Positions 6,764 through 14,756 of a stretch of 15,422 bases of DNA are shown one piece after another. The position numbers were made by a program, and so were the translations under genes. The DNA lies in NCBI GenBank assembly GCA_964542475.1, contig CAZIUL010000083.1, positions 1-15,422 on the forward strand, written 5' to 3'. This stretch comes from CAZIUL01 sp964542475 (GTDB lineage: Bacteria; Planctomycetota; B15-G4; CAYZWU01). Numbering within the stretch: the stretch's first letter is position 1; every line of letters begins with the position of its first letter. The notes beneath the pieces are model-generated. The model had not been told where the DNA came from. It saw only the letters and a list, made by a program, of their open reading frames with translations, and searched no databases.

Positions 6764-8314
6764 TTACAAGCAGCGGGCCTCCCATTTCTCATGGAGCGCG
6801 GCAAGCCGGGCCACAACATCGGTATGGTCTTTTGCCACGTTCTCGGTCTCAGTCCTGTCATTTTCCATGTCGTACAGCTCCCACCCGGCCTTTTTGTCCC
6901 AAGATACGAGCTTCCACCTGTTGGTCCGCACAGCCTTGCCTTTCGACCACTGCCAGAAGAGCGCGTCGTGTTCATAAGCTTTTTTGTTTTCGAAAACAGG
7001 AATAAGGCTTTTCCCCTCGATCGGTGCGATTTTTTCGTTGTTGAACTCTTCGGGATACTCCGCCCCGCTCGCGTCAACCAGCGTTGCCATGATATCGATG
7101 AAATGCCCCACATGATGGCTCAGGCGGCCGGGGTCTGCGATCCCTTCGGGCCAGCAGGCGATCAGCGGCGTGCAGATGCCGCCTTCGTGGCTGTAGTTCT
7201 TGAAAAACCGATACGGCGTGTCGCTGACATTGGCCCAGTCACGTCCGAGCGATGTCCAGCGCGTCATGGATCCGATCTCGCCGGTGCCGTCTATTTTCAC
7301 AACCTCGGCGGAGCACCCGTTGTCCGATGCGAACAGGACCAGCGTATCGTCTTCCTTACCGAGCTCCCTGATCCTGGACAGCACCTTGCCGATGTTCCGG
7401 TCCATCCTGTCGATCATGGCCGCGTACACCGCCATCTTCAGGTCCTCTTCCTTTTTCTGTTCCGGTGAAAGCGTTTCCCAGTCCCTGTGCAAAGCCTCGG
7501 ACAGGGGGCTTTTTTCGTTTGCAAGACCGGTTTTGCGCTGGAGCTCGTACCTGGCCGCGCGGATTTTACCGAAGCCCTTCATGTACATTCCTCTGTACTT
7601 GTCGATGTCATCCGGCCATGCCATCAGCGGGTCGTGAGGGGCGGTGTACGCGAGGTAAAGGAAGAACGGCTTGTCCTCCTTGCTGTATTCATCCAGGTAG
7701 CTGAGCGCATATCTGGTGAAATAGTCGGTGGTGTAGAACCCCTTATCCTCAGGCGTGTATGGAAGCAATGTCCTGTCATCGATGCACCAGGCCCGTCTGT
7801 TCCGGCGCTTTTGCGCGGGCACACCTTCGCCGGGCCGCTGCATTCCCGGATTGAAGTAGTTGCAGCACCCGTCGCGAAGCCCGTAGTAGCGGTCGAACCC
7901 CCTGTGATACGGATTGTCGAGCCCGTGGTGTTTGCCTGTCATGAGCGTGCGGTAACCTCCCGCACGGAGCACCTCGCCAAGGGTGACGCAGTTTTTCAGG
8001 TGCCCTGGTCTTTCGCTCATGCCGCACTGCTGCGCGTACAGCCCGGTCAGGAGGCTTGCGCGGGATGGGAAGCATTTTGCTGTGTTGTGAAACTGGGTGA
8101 AGCGGATCCCTTTGCTTGCCAGCATGTCGAGGTTCGGCGTTTCGATCTCCCCGCCGTAACACCCGAGGTCCGACCATCCGAGGTCATCCGCTAGGATGAG
8201 CAGGATGTTGGGGCGTCTTTTTCCTCCGGGCATCTGTGCAAGAGCAGGGAGCGGGGCGGTCAATGCGAACGCGCCCGCTCCAATCGATTTTAAAAAGTCG
8301 CGTCGCGTGTCCAT
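6764..8314 (-). CDS. Tat-exported sulfatase (formylglycine-dependent)
   Basis: A 516-residue alkaline-phosphatase-superfamily sulfatase. TRRDFLK at residues 3-9 followed by a hydrophobic stretch and ALAQ is a twin-arginine signal, so it is folded before export. ILADDLGWSDLGCYGG supplies the metal Asp pair D43-D44. C81 in KCFPSRASLLTG is the C-x-P-S-R motif, whose Cys is converted to formylglycine. The catalytic region continues with TGKHHG, APHDP and SDNG. The C-terminus carries the usual small subdomain (WKLVSWDKKAGWELYDMEND). Expected role is hydrolysis of sulfate esters on a glycan or small aryl compound in the periplasm; the substrate cannot be read from sequence. Maturation needs a formylglycine-generating enzyme or anaerobic radical SAM enzyme elsewhere. 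AAAGGG precedes the ATG. It is first in a likely two-gene unit with the deiodinase-cytochrome gene. Confidence 0.93.
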   Translation of the reverse strand: MDTRRDFLKSIGAGAFALTAPLPALAQMPGGKRRPNILLILADDLGWSDLGCYGGEIETPNLDMLASKGIRFTQFHNTAKCFPSRASLLTGLYAQQCGMSERPGHLKNCVTLGEVLRAGGYRTLMTGKHHGLDNPYHRGFDRYYGLRDGCCNYFNPGMQRPGEGVPAQKRRNRRAWCIDDRTLLPYTPEDKGFYTTDYFTRYALSYLDEYSKEDKPFFLYLAYTAPHDPLMAWPDDIDKYRGMYMKGFGKIRAARYELQRKTGLANEKSPLSEALHRDWETLSPEQKKEEDLKMAVYAAMIDRMDRNIGKVLSRIRELGKEDDTLVLFASDNGCSAEVVKIDGTGEIGSMTRWTSLGRDWANVSDTPYRFFKNYSHEGGICTPLIACWPEGIADPGRLSHHVGHFIDIMATLVDASGAEYPEEFNNEKIAPIEGKSLIPVFENKKAYEHDALFWQWSKGKAVRTNRWKLVSWDKKAGWELYDMENDRTETENVAKDHTDVVARLAALHEKWEARCL

Positions 8315-8659
8315 TTGATCGCCCTTTATCGGTTCGCAGACGGTTTTCGTGGAAACAGAAACCTAAACCGGTCCGGCCGGGCCCGGCAACGGATGTACAT
8401 ACTACATCGAGCGCGTAAAATTCCATCATGTGAAGAGCGATAGCTCTTGTCCATCTTTTGTCCTCTAATTGTCCAGATTACACTTTTGCCGGATTACAGG
8501 GGATCAACATTCACGTTCTTTCTCCCTCTTTCTTCTAATCTTCAGCCTTCCTTCCCATTGTTTTATTAAGTACACTACAGCCTTATAAGATTGCAATCCG
8601 GCGGGCATCGTGACACGAGTGTCCCTGGTATTGACCGTTTTAAAATGAGGGTGTGTGTC
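8315..8659. other. 345 bp divergent intergenic region
   Basis: Lies between the minus-strand sulfatase and the plus-strand transporter gene and should hold both promoters. Visible structures are a 21-base uninterrupted pyrimidine run (8516-8536) and a direct repeat of GATTACA (8476-8482 and 8492-8498, 16 bp apart). TTATAAGA near 8583 could be a -10, but no -35 stands at proper spacing. No clear promoter is called. Confidence 0.4.
8647..8651 (+). promoter_or_regulatory. Ribosome binding site that fixes the transporter start
   Basis: GAGGG lies eight bases before the ATG at 8660, while the upstream in-frame ATGs at 8591 and 8645 have no purine-rich site. Confidence 0.6.
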
Positions 8660-9388
8660 ATGACAGAACCTGAAACATCACAGACGATAATTGGGCTTGC
8701 CGCGCTGGCTGCGGTCATGGGTATGTTGCACACTGTGGCCGGCCCGGATCATTATGTGCCGTTCGTGATGATGGCCCGCGCCAAGAATTGGTCGCGTCTC
8801 AAGACGGGAATGATCACGGCCCTGTGCGGATTCGGTCATGTTATGAGTTCCGTGATCCTGGGCGGCATCGGCATAGCCGCGGGCATAGCCATCTCCGGCC
8901 TGGAAACGATCGAATCGTCCCGCGGTGATCTCGCGGCCTGGCTCATGATCGCGTTCGGGCTTGCTTACGGAATTTGGGGGCTGAAACGTGTTTGGCGAAG
9001 CAAGCCGCACGAACACTCTCACCCTCACAGGGGAGGGGTTGTTCATACACACCATCACAGCCACACCGGTGAGCACGTTCATGTCCATCAGGAGAACGAC
9101 GGAAACCGGTCGGTAACGCCGTGGGTGCTTTTTACGATCTTTGTTTTCGGTCCATGCGAGTGCCTGATCCCGATCTTGATGTATCCCGCTGCTGAAAAGA
9201 GCCTGGGAGGAACAATGTTAGTCGTTGCCGTGTTCGCGTTGGCAACCATCGCTACCATGCTTGTCATGGTTTACACCATGAGCTACGGTTTCGCTGCGTT
9301 GCGTTTCGCATGGATAGAACGGCATTCTCATTCGGTTGCCGGATTCACTATCGCGCTTTGCGGCCTGCTTATTCTTGCGGGGCTGTAA
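8660..9388 (+). CDS. UreH/NicO/TauE-like six-helix membrane protein with His-rich loop
   Basis: A 242-residue polytopic inner-membrane protein, starting MTEPETSQTIIGLAA. About six hydrophobic segments are arranged as two sets of three. The first contains HTVAGPDHYVPFV, close to the H-x(4)-DH signature of nickel/cobalt (NicO/NiCoT-type) transporters. The second contains a mirrored FGPCECLIPIL. Between segments three and four is a hydrophilic loop with well over ten His residues (HEHSHPHRGG..., HTHHHSHTGEHVHVH), as in RcnA-like metal efflux proteins. This favours transport of Ni, Co or another thiophilic ion, but UreH-like and TauE/SafE-like exporters share the fold and ion specificity is unknown. 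The product is followed after 43 bp by the ExbD-like gene on the same strand, which suggests co-transcription. No in-frame interruption or odd composition was seen. Confidence 0.75.
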   Translation: MTEPETSQTIIGLAALAAVMGMLHTVAGPDHYVPFVMMARAKNWSRLKTGMITALCGFGHVMSSVILGGIGIAAGIAISGLETIESSRGDLAAWLMIAFGLAYGIWGLKRVWRSKPHEHSHPHRGGVVHTHHHSHTGEHVHVHQENDGNRSVTPWVLFTIFVFGPCECLIPILMYPAAEKSLGGTMLVVAVFALATIATMLVMVYTMSYGFAALRFAWIERHSHSVAGFTIALCGLLILAGL

Positions 9389-9417
9389 CCCATTTTTGGA
9401 AAAGAACACAGATCGTC

Positions 9418-9426
9418 AAGGAGGAG
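9418..9426 (+). promoter_or_regulatory. Strong ribosome binding site of the ExbD-like gene
   Basis: AAGGAGGAG stands five to eleven bases before three consecutive in-frame ATG codons at 9432, 9435 and 9438. It excludes the longer open frame beginning at 9336, which would overlap the transporter gene. An ATG at 9428 is out of frame. Confidence 0.85.
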
Positions 9427-9431
9427 TATGG

Positions 9432-10388
9432 ATGATGATGCGAAAAAGTCGGACATACGCATGCTGTTTGTTGATTGTTTTGCTGATTCTTTCAGCCGTG
9501 GTTTTTTTGCCTGAAGATGCATCAGCGCAAGGATCGAGGAATCTCAAATATCGGCTTGATCTGCCAAAGGAGATCAAGAAGCCCGATCTACCCGTATCCG
9601 ACAAGGCGTTCTTCGGCGAGATACCATGCGAAAGCGTTCTTCTCGAACTCATACTCAACAACGACGGCTCGGTGGTCGGTTTCGAAAAGAGGACCCTGGC
9701 GTTCATGGGCACGAAGGTCCATGCCACAACCTACAAGGGCGAAGGTTACATCAGGTCGCTTTTGAAATATGCTGCGGACATGAAAAGGGAGAAAAAAAAG
9801 GAGGAAGGAACCGCGGAGGGCGATGAGAACCGGAATGAGGAAGAGGCGGATTCCGGGCTGGCGGACGTGGATCTGGTGATCTATGCATCGCCGGATGTGC
9901 CGGTTTATCACTTCCAGAAGCTGATTATGATAGCGTGCGAGTATGGAATCCAGATATACAGAATTCACATCCGTGTAAAAGACAAGGAGACGGGCAAGGA
10001 TGGGGTGCTGTCTTTTTACGTTCCCTGCGTTTATGTAAGCCGTGATGACGCCAGGCAAAAGGAGTTCCTTGCGAACACATATGAGGTGACCTTCGAAAAC
10101 GGTCCCCGGGGGGCCGGGTACTGCCTGGAGTTTCCGTCAGGCAAGGGCGATGACAAGATGTTTTACTCATTGGAAAAGCTGGAAAAGGACCTGGATGTGT
10201 TGAAGAAACTGAATCCCAAGGCGAGATTCCTCTTCGGTATCGGGGGCTTTCCCATGGACCTGGACAAGAAACCGTTCGCGGCAAAGGTCGAGGAGCTGGT
10301 TGGCATCTTGACATTGCTCGCTTCCAAGGACGCCGACCTGAAATGTACCAAGCGGCCGATGCCCGAGCTGATACCCCTGCCCAAGTAG
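9432..10388 (+). CDS. Exported ExbD/TolR-like protein
   Basis: A 318-residue protein beginning MMMRKSRTYACC. A hydrophobic stretch at residues about 10-28 is followed by EDASA-QG, which looks like a cleavable signal peptide rather than the permanent anchor of true ExbD. Two segments resemble the ExbD/TolR periplasmic fold: ILNNDGSVVGFEK, and DLVIYASPDVPVYHFQKL followed by IACEYGIQIYRIHIRV, which parallels the family's 'vvi.aD..v.y..v...a...Gi..v' stretch. Between them is a charged low-complexity insert (KREKKKEEGTAEGDENRNEE). The last third, including a long Lys/Asp-rich region, I do not recognise. Canonical ExbD/TolR couple proton flow to outer-membrane work with ExbB/TolQ, but no ExbB/TolQ gene is in the window, and loss of the anchor would prevent that role. 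Its job is therefore unknown. It follows the His-rich transporter by 43 bp. Confidence 0.6.
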   Translation: MMMRKSRTYACCLLIVLLILSAVVFLPEDASAQGSRNLKYRLDLPKEIKKPDLPVSDKAFFGEIPCESVLLELILNNDGSVVGFEKRTLAFMGTKVHATTYKGEGYIRSLLKYAADMKREKKKEEGTAEGDENRNEEEADSGLADVDLVIYASPDVPVYHFQKLIMIACEYGIQIYRIHIRVKDKETGKDGVLSFYVPCVYVSRDDARQKEFLANTYEVTFENGPRGAGYCLEFPSGKGDDKMFYSLEKLEKDLDVLKKLNPKARFLFGIGGFPMDLDKKPFAAKVEELVGILTLLASKDADLKCTKRPMPELIPLPK

Positions 10389-10415
10389 CCCGTATAAACT
10401 GGAACCGATCATGGG

Positions 10416-10450
10416 GCGCCGGCTTTGATCATTGCGGCCGGTGCTATTTT
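10416..10450 (+). terminator. Probable terminator of the transporter/ExbD-like pair
   Basis: GCGCCGGC (10416-10423) and GCCGGTGC (10437-10444) form an 8 bp stem with one G-U pair, followed by TATTTTA-like sequence. It begins 28 bases past the TAG at 10386-10388 and reaches the stop codon of the convergent epimerase gene. The T-run is short, so efficiency is uncertain. Confidence 0.5.
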
Positions 10451-11592
10451 ACGAAAAACTTGTGTACCATCACGTGGTTGTAGGTTTCTCCCGGCCTGAG
10501 AACCACTGACGGCCAGTCGGGCTTGTTGATCGAGTCCGGATAATGTTGGGTTTCCAGGCAGAAACCGCTGTGTATGTCATAGACAGCGCCGTCCTTGCCG
10601 GTGAGCGTTCCGTCCAGGAAGTTCCCGCTGTAGAACTGGACTCCGGGCTCGCTGGTGTACACCTCCATGGTGCGGCCCGAACCCGGGTCGAAAACGCGTG
10701 CCGCAAGCTTGAGCTCCCCCGGCTTTTCGTTGAGTACGAAGTTGATGTCGTACCCTCCCGGATCGTTCAGTTCGGGATGACCCTCGATTTTTCCGATCTC
10801 TTTTCCGATGCGCTTCGGCTTCTTGAAGTCATAGGGCGTGCCTTCGACGGGTTCGATGTCTCCCGTGGGGATGAGCGTGTCATCCGTGGGGGTGTACCTG
10901 TCAGCGTTGATGAAGAGCGTGTGACCGAGGATGTCTCCGCTTCCCTGCCCGGCAAGGTTCCAGTAGGAATGGTTAGCAATGTTGACCGGGGTTGCCTTGT
11001 CCGTCTCTGCCGACATCTGAACAACCAGCTCGTTTTCATGCGTCAGCGCGTAGATGACAGTCAACTTCAGGTTTCCCGGATACCCCTCTTCCCCGTCCTC
11101 AGACAGGTAAGTGAGCTTCAATGCCGGACCGGATGAGCTTTCCGTCGGTTCAGCATCCCACACAGCCTTGTCGAACCCCTTGATGCCGCCGTGAAGATGG
11201 TTTGGGCCGTTGTTTACGGCAAGCTCGTATGTCCTGCCGTCGAGCGCGAACTTTCCCTTTTCGATACGGTTCGCCACACGGCCGACTATTGCCCCGAAGT
11301 ATGGATGACCTTCCAGGTAACCGTCGATGTTCTCGAATCCGAGCACTATGTCCCTGACGTTTCCATCCGCGTCAGGCACGTGCATCTCGGTAAGTATCCC
11401 TCCGTAGGTTGTGATTTTTGCGACCAGTCCGTTCGAGTTTTCAAGTGTGTACAGATGTACCACCCTGCCATCTGTTTCGCCGAAGATCGTTTTTTTTATG
11501 CGCATATCACAAGTTCCTTTGCACGCGGAAAAGCCTGCAATCAACAGGCAGGACACAATGACGGAAGTTATCGCGCTTTTCACAATACTCAT
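10444..11592 (-). CDS. galM: Aldose 1-epimerase with export/lipoprotein signal
   Basis: A 382-residue member of the GalM family, which interconverts alpha and beta anomers of galactose, glucose and related aldoses. Family residues are present: R109 in ANRIEKGKF, H134 in NHLHGG, H208 in NHSYWNL (the catalytic acid), D282 in GYDINF and E347 in CLETQH (the catalytic base). The first 24 residues are a hydrophobic signal ending GFSA-C24, an imperfect lipobox, so the enzyme is probably exported and perhaps lipid-anchored in the outer membrane or periplasm. That would suit processing of sugars released outside the cytoplasm, as with the nearby exported sulfatase and beta-helix protein. The ATG is preceded by GAGGGAG. 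It converges on the ExbD-like gene and lies 119 bp after the sigma-54 activator gene; whether it has its own promoter is not clear. Confidence 0.92.
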   Translation of the reverse strand: MSIVKSAITSVIVSCLLIAGFSACKGTCDMRIKKTIFGETDGRVVHLYTLENSNGLVAKITTYGGILTEMHVPDADGNVRDIVLGFENIDGYLEGHPYFGAIVGRVANRIEKGKFALDGRTYELAVNNGPNHLHGGIKGFDKAVWDAEPTESSSGPALKLTYLSEDGEEGYPGNLKLTVIYALTHENELVVQMSAETDKATPVNIANHSYWNLAGQGSGDILGHTLFINADRYTPTDDTLIPTGDIEPVEGTPYDFKKPKRIGKEIGKIEGHPELNDPGGYDINFVLNEKPGELKLAARVFDPGSGRTMEVYTSEPGVQFYSGNFLDGTLTGKDGAVYDIHSGFCLETQHYPDSINKPDWPSVVLRPGETYNHVMVHKFFVK

Positions 11593-11711
11593 CTCATCTC
11601 CCTCGATTGTATAAACAGTTCGAACCTTGCATTTACTATAGCGGAACTCATCTACAGAAATGATATGTAATGGTGAAGCTTGTTAAAAGCTGAATTATTT
11701 ACAGGATTTGT
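11593..11711. other. 119 bp gap between operon end and epimerase gene
   Basis: AT-rich, same-strand gap. Minus-strand TATACAAT about ten bases before the epimerase ribosome site resembles a -10, without a convincing -35. No strong terminator follows the regulator stop; only a weak AGCTT/AAGCT hairpin near 11676-11690 is seen, so readthrough into the epimerase gene is possible. Confidence 0.35.
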
Positions 11712-13163
11712 CTACGATTCCTGCGCAACTCCGAGATCTTTTTCCCCATCTCTCCGGCGTTTGATCGCTTTGCTCAGCCCGGGCTGTGTTATGCCGAGAA
11801 GCTGGGCCGCAACGCTCTGGTTACCATCAGCCCGCCGCATTGCTTCCTCGATTAGTAGACTCTGTGCCTGCTTGATGGTTGGCAACTGATCGAAAAGAGA
11901 GAACGGAGATCTGCTCTTGTCAGCCGGTCTTTTGATCGTTGTCTTTGAAGAGGAACGGTTGTCATCGATGTGGGCCTTGAACCGGTCCATGGACAGCATT
12001 TTCGTTCTGTGCCTGCTGATCGCATCGAAGATCATGCTTTCCAGCTCCCGCACATTCCCCGGGAAATGATAGGTGGCCAGCAAGGTGAACATCTCCTTGG
12101 GGGCGGTCGGTTTTTTCTTTCCCAGCTCTTTTGCCGTTCTCTCCATGAAAAAGTCTATCAGGAGCGGAAGGTCATCGATACGGTCCCGAAGCGGCGGGAT
12201 GTGGATCTTGTGGGTTTGAAGCCTGTAGTAAAGGTCGTTTCGGAAGCGGCCGTTTTCTTTCAGGGAATCGATGTTCCGGTTTGTCACAACAATGATGCGC
12301 GCATCCGTCTGTTTGGGGACATCATCGCCTATGGGAAAATACTCTCCGTACTGCAAAAGGCGCAGCAGTTTCACCTGGGATGAGGCGGCGAGGTCGCCGA
12401 TCTCGTCGAGAAAAATGGAACCGGAAGAAGCTTTGGTGATCAGGCCGCTTCGAGCTTCTCCCGCATCAGTGAAAGCGCCTTTCTTGTGTCCGAATAGCGT
12501 GTCTGAAAAGACACTGTCATCCAGGCCGGCCGCGTTCACCGCCACAAAAGCCCCTTCTCTTTCGCTCAGTGAATGTACAGCTCTGGCCAGCAGATCCTTT
12601 CCTACACCTGTTTCCCCGGTGATAAGTACAGGCCTGTTTGTTTTCGCTATCGTCTCAACATACTGGAAGACGGAGCGCATCTGGTTGTTGTTGGTTATGA
12701 TTTCTGAAAACGATTCGGAGTGCTCCAGCTTTCCGGAGAGAACCTTGTTTTTGAACGACGAGTACTCATAGTGCAGCTCCTGCATTTCGAGTGCACGGTT
12801 TACGCCGGTGATCATGCGTTCTTCTTCGACAGGCTTGACCATGTAGTCGAAAGCGCCTTTTCTCATGCACCTCACCGCTGTATCCAGATCGTTGTGTCCC
12901 GTGAAGATGATGATGGGAATCTCAGGATGCATATTCTGGATCTTGTCCAGCAGCTCTTCGCCGGTTATATAGGGCATGGAAAGGTCGAGAAGAACGAGGC
13001 CCACATCGTTTTTTTTCATCACGGCAAGGACTTTTCGGCTGTCCAGGCAGCTGATTGTGTTGGCGAAGTTTTGCGCGCGAAGCATGCTTTCGCAGCCATG
13101 AATCGCCTCGATTTCGTCGTCAACGATCAGGATTGGAAGCGGTGGGTGTTTGGCTTTGCTCAT
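11712..13163 (-). CDS. NtrC-type sigma-54-dependent response regulator
   Basis: A 483-residue regulator. Residues 9-125 are a receiver domain with D15-D16, phosphoacceptor D60 in LVLLDLSMP, T88 and K110 in VKP. Residues about 150-390 are the sigma-54 AAA+ domain: Walker A GETGVGKD at 183-190, Walker B SIFLDE at 248-253. The sigma-54 contact loop reads GAFTDA at 229-234 instead of the usual GAFTGA. Residues 447-471 form a Fis-type helix-turn-helix (GNQSVAAQLLGITQPGLSKA). It should be phosphorylated by a histidine kinase and drive open-complex formation at -24/-12 promoters; no partner kinase is in the window. I choose the ATG at 13163, preceded by AAGGAA, because the longer frame starts at a TTG overlapping the FapA stop and adds 25 residues unlike a receiver. 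It is last in the operon with the RsbW-like and FapA-like genes. Confidence 0.92.
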   Translation of the reverse strand: MSKAKHPPLPILIVDDEIEAIHGCESMLRAQNFANTISCLDSRKVLAVMKKNDVGLVLLDLSMPYITGEELLDKIQNMHPEIPIIIFTGHNDLDTAVRCMRKGAFDYMVKPVEEERMITGVNRALEMQELHYEYSSFKNKVLSGKLEHSESFSEIITNNNQMRSVFQYVETIAKTNRPVLITGETGVGKDLLARAVHSLSEREGAFVAVNAAGLDDSVFSDTLFGHKKGAFTDAGEARSGLITKASSGSIFLDEIGDLAASSQVKLLRLLQYGEYFPIGDDVPKQTDARIIVVTNRNIDSLKENGRFRNDLYYRLQTHKIHIPPLRDRIDDLPLLIDFFMERTAKELGKKKPTAPKEMFTLLATYHFPGNVRELESMIFDAISRHRTKMLSMDRFKAHIDDNRSSSKTTIKRPADKSRSPFSLFDQLPTIKQAQSLLIEEAMRRADGNQSVAAQLLGITQPGLSKAIKRRRDGEKDLGVAQES

Positions 13164-13230
13164 CAGCCTGTTTCCTTCTGCGATATGAAGCGCCGGTGCT
13201 CTGTCGTAAGGGCGAGGATATACGGCCCCA

Positions 13231-14745
13231 TCAGCCAATGTTGATCTCCCCGTCCTCCAATGTCACGCGAACCGGCCCGGGACGGTCATCGCGATTCAGC
13301 AGCTTGTCGCTGCCGAGGCAGAGCGTTGTTTCGGGAAAGAGCATTTTTTCTATGACAATTATGAACTTGGCTCTGTCCAGTGCTTTCATGCGTATTCGTT
13401 CCATCTCATCATGAAGCTGTTCCAGATTGGCTTCCATCTCGGAAACCTTGGCTGTCAGTTGAGCGAATGCGTCCTGTTTTTTCGATGTTAAAGATGCAAC
13501 ACGGGAAGTGCTCAGGCTCACCGCTGAACGCAGCTTTGCCAGGTTTTCCTCGATCATGCGGATTTTATCGATCTTGGATAGTAGCTTTGCCGAAAGAATG
13601 TAGTGCTTCCCGGCTGTCAGAACCGTGGACACAGAGGCCCTGGAGTTCGCCTGCCCCAGGAAGATCCCTCTCAGAGCAGTCACATCGCCTCCTACCACCC
13701 TGCCTTTCGGAATGATTACGGTACCCAGGGTTTTGACCGAGGAGTTGATTATCTCCTTTTCAACGATGATATCGCGCCCGGCCATGACATCCGCATCCCG
13801 GATGTACTTGGCGTGGATAGAGCCCTTTACCATGATTTTACAGCCCTTAGATCCCGTAATACCGCCATGGACCATGAGGTTGCCTTTGGTTTGAATCCTT
13901 GTGGCTTCGATGACCCCCTGCACCTCGATGTCGCCCCTGGCTTTGATCTCAAATCCATCGAGAACATCTCCACCCACGACCACAGCACCCGGATGTGAGA
14001 TATGCCCGGTGTCCATGTCCACGTTTCCGTTTATCGTGTACACATCATCCACAAAAAGGACATCATCGGTAAGGCGGATCCGGCCGCTCATTTTGGCGTA
14101 ATAGGCGCCCTCGTTGACATCCAGCCCGACGTTTTTTCCTGCGTGGGGGTAGAAAAGTTCGGCCTTTTCAGCAAGGATGGGTTCTCCCAGAACATCAAGG
14201 CCGTCTCTCCCATCAGCTGAAGGAAGCTGGTGGCCAAGCAGATCTCCTTCCTCGACCGAATTTTTCGATGCGTGTTGGCGGTAGTCGATATTTCCCGTCT
14301 TCTTGTCGATTACAAAACCTGTGTTGAAAAAATCGTTCGCCCATTCGGTGCGCCCATGCCTTGGAGGTATGAGTAACCTGCCTTTTTTTATTGGCACCTG
14401 TTCCAGATGAGAACTTTTTCCGAGAGACTTTTTTAACAGTTTCGCGAGTTCGCTGATGCTCGGCGGATCGTGGATATTGAGCTCGATCAGCTTCCATTGG
14501 AGGGTTTCTGCAAGCTGCCCGATGTTTTTCTCGGTTACATACCAGTCGAGAAGGACTGTCATCTTGTCATCGGTAATTGTGAGTTTCGGGTCAGAATGGT
14601 CGAGCTTATCCGCTCTGTTTTTCGGATCGACGGCCTCTTTTGTTGAACTGTCTTCAGTGTCAGGAGTTTCTGTGGCTGGAGTTGAATCGGAAACATCTGT
14701 AGGATCTGGATGGTTATCAGGGCCTGGGTTTTTTGCGTCTTTCAT
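13231..14745 (-). CDS. FapA family (DUF342) protein
   Basis: A 504-residue protein of the FapA/DUF342 family. Residues 1 to about 50 are a Pro/Asp/Ser/Thr-rich acidic tail. A globular N-terminal part follows (about 55-130). Residues about 150-395 hold the FapA signature: GDLLGHQLPSADGRDGLDVLGEPI, then rungs of a short beta-helix (GNVDMDTGHISHPGAVVVGGDVLDG and AGRDIIVEKEIINSS, each split by Gly-Asn/Gly-Asp turns). Residues about 405-465 are a predicted coiled coil. Family members have been linked to flagellar assembly and cell-surface processes, but biochemical function is unsettled and no flagellar gene is in the window. The ATG at 14745 follows GGTGA; the in-frame TTG just upstream is less likely. 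It starts 11 bases after the RsbW-like stop, and its TGA stop lies 67 bases before the regulator ATG, so the three genes are one operon. No membrane segment is visible. Confidence 0.85.
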   Translation of the reverse strand: MKDAKNPGPDNHPDPTDVSDSTPATETPDTEDSSTKEAVDPKNRADKLDHSDPKLTITDDKMTVLLDWYVTEKNIGQLAETLQWKLIELNIHDPPSISELAKLLKKSLGKSSHLEQVPIKKGRLLIPPRHGRTEWANDFFNTGFVIDKKTGNIDYRQHASKNSVEEGDLLGHQLPSADGRDGLDVLGEPILAEKAELFYPHAGKNVGLDVNEGAYYAKMSGRIRLTDDVLFVDDVYTINGNVDMDTGHISHPGAVVVGGDVLDGFEIKARGDIEVQGVIEATRIQTKGNLMVHGGITGSKGCKIMVKGSIHAKYIRDADVMAGRDIIVEKEIINSSVKTLGTVIIPKGRVVGGDVTALRGIFLGQANSRASVSTVLTAGKHYILSAKLLSKIDKIRMIEENLAKLRSAVSLSTSRVASLTSKKQDAFAQLTAKVSEMEANLEQLHDEMERIRMKALDRAKFIIVIEKMLFPETTLCLGSDKLLNRDDRPGPVRVTLEDGEINIG

Positions 14746-14756
14746 CAATCACCGTG

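Noticed and set aside
6752..8194. Long plus-strand frames over the sulfatase (6752-7468, 7487-8194)
   Set aside because: Antisense shadows of a sulfatase with complete catalytic motifs.
9336..9431. Longer N-terminus for the ExbD-like protein
   Set aside because: It would overlap the transporter gene, and a strong AAGGAGGAG stands right before the ATG cluster at 9432.
10543..11136. 197-codon plus-strand frame over the aldose epimerase
   Set aside because: Antisense to a clear GalM gene; composition is a shadow.
13164..13238. 25-residue N-terminal extension of the response regulator
   Set aside because: Begins at TTG overlapping the FapA stop, while ATG 13163 has a good ribosome site and begins a normal receiver domain.
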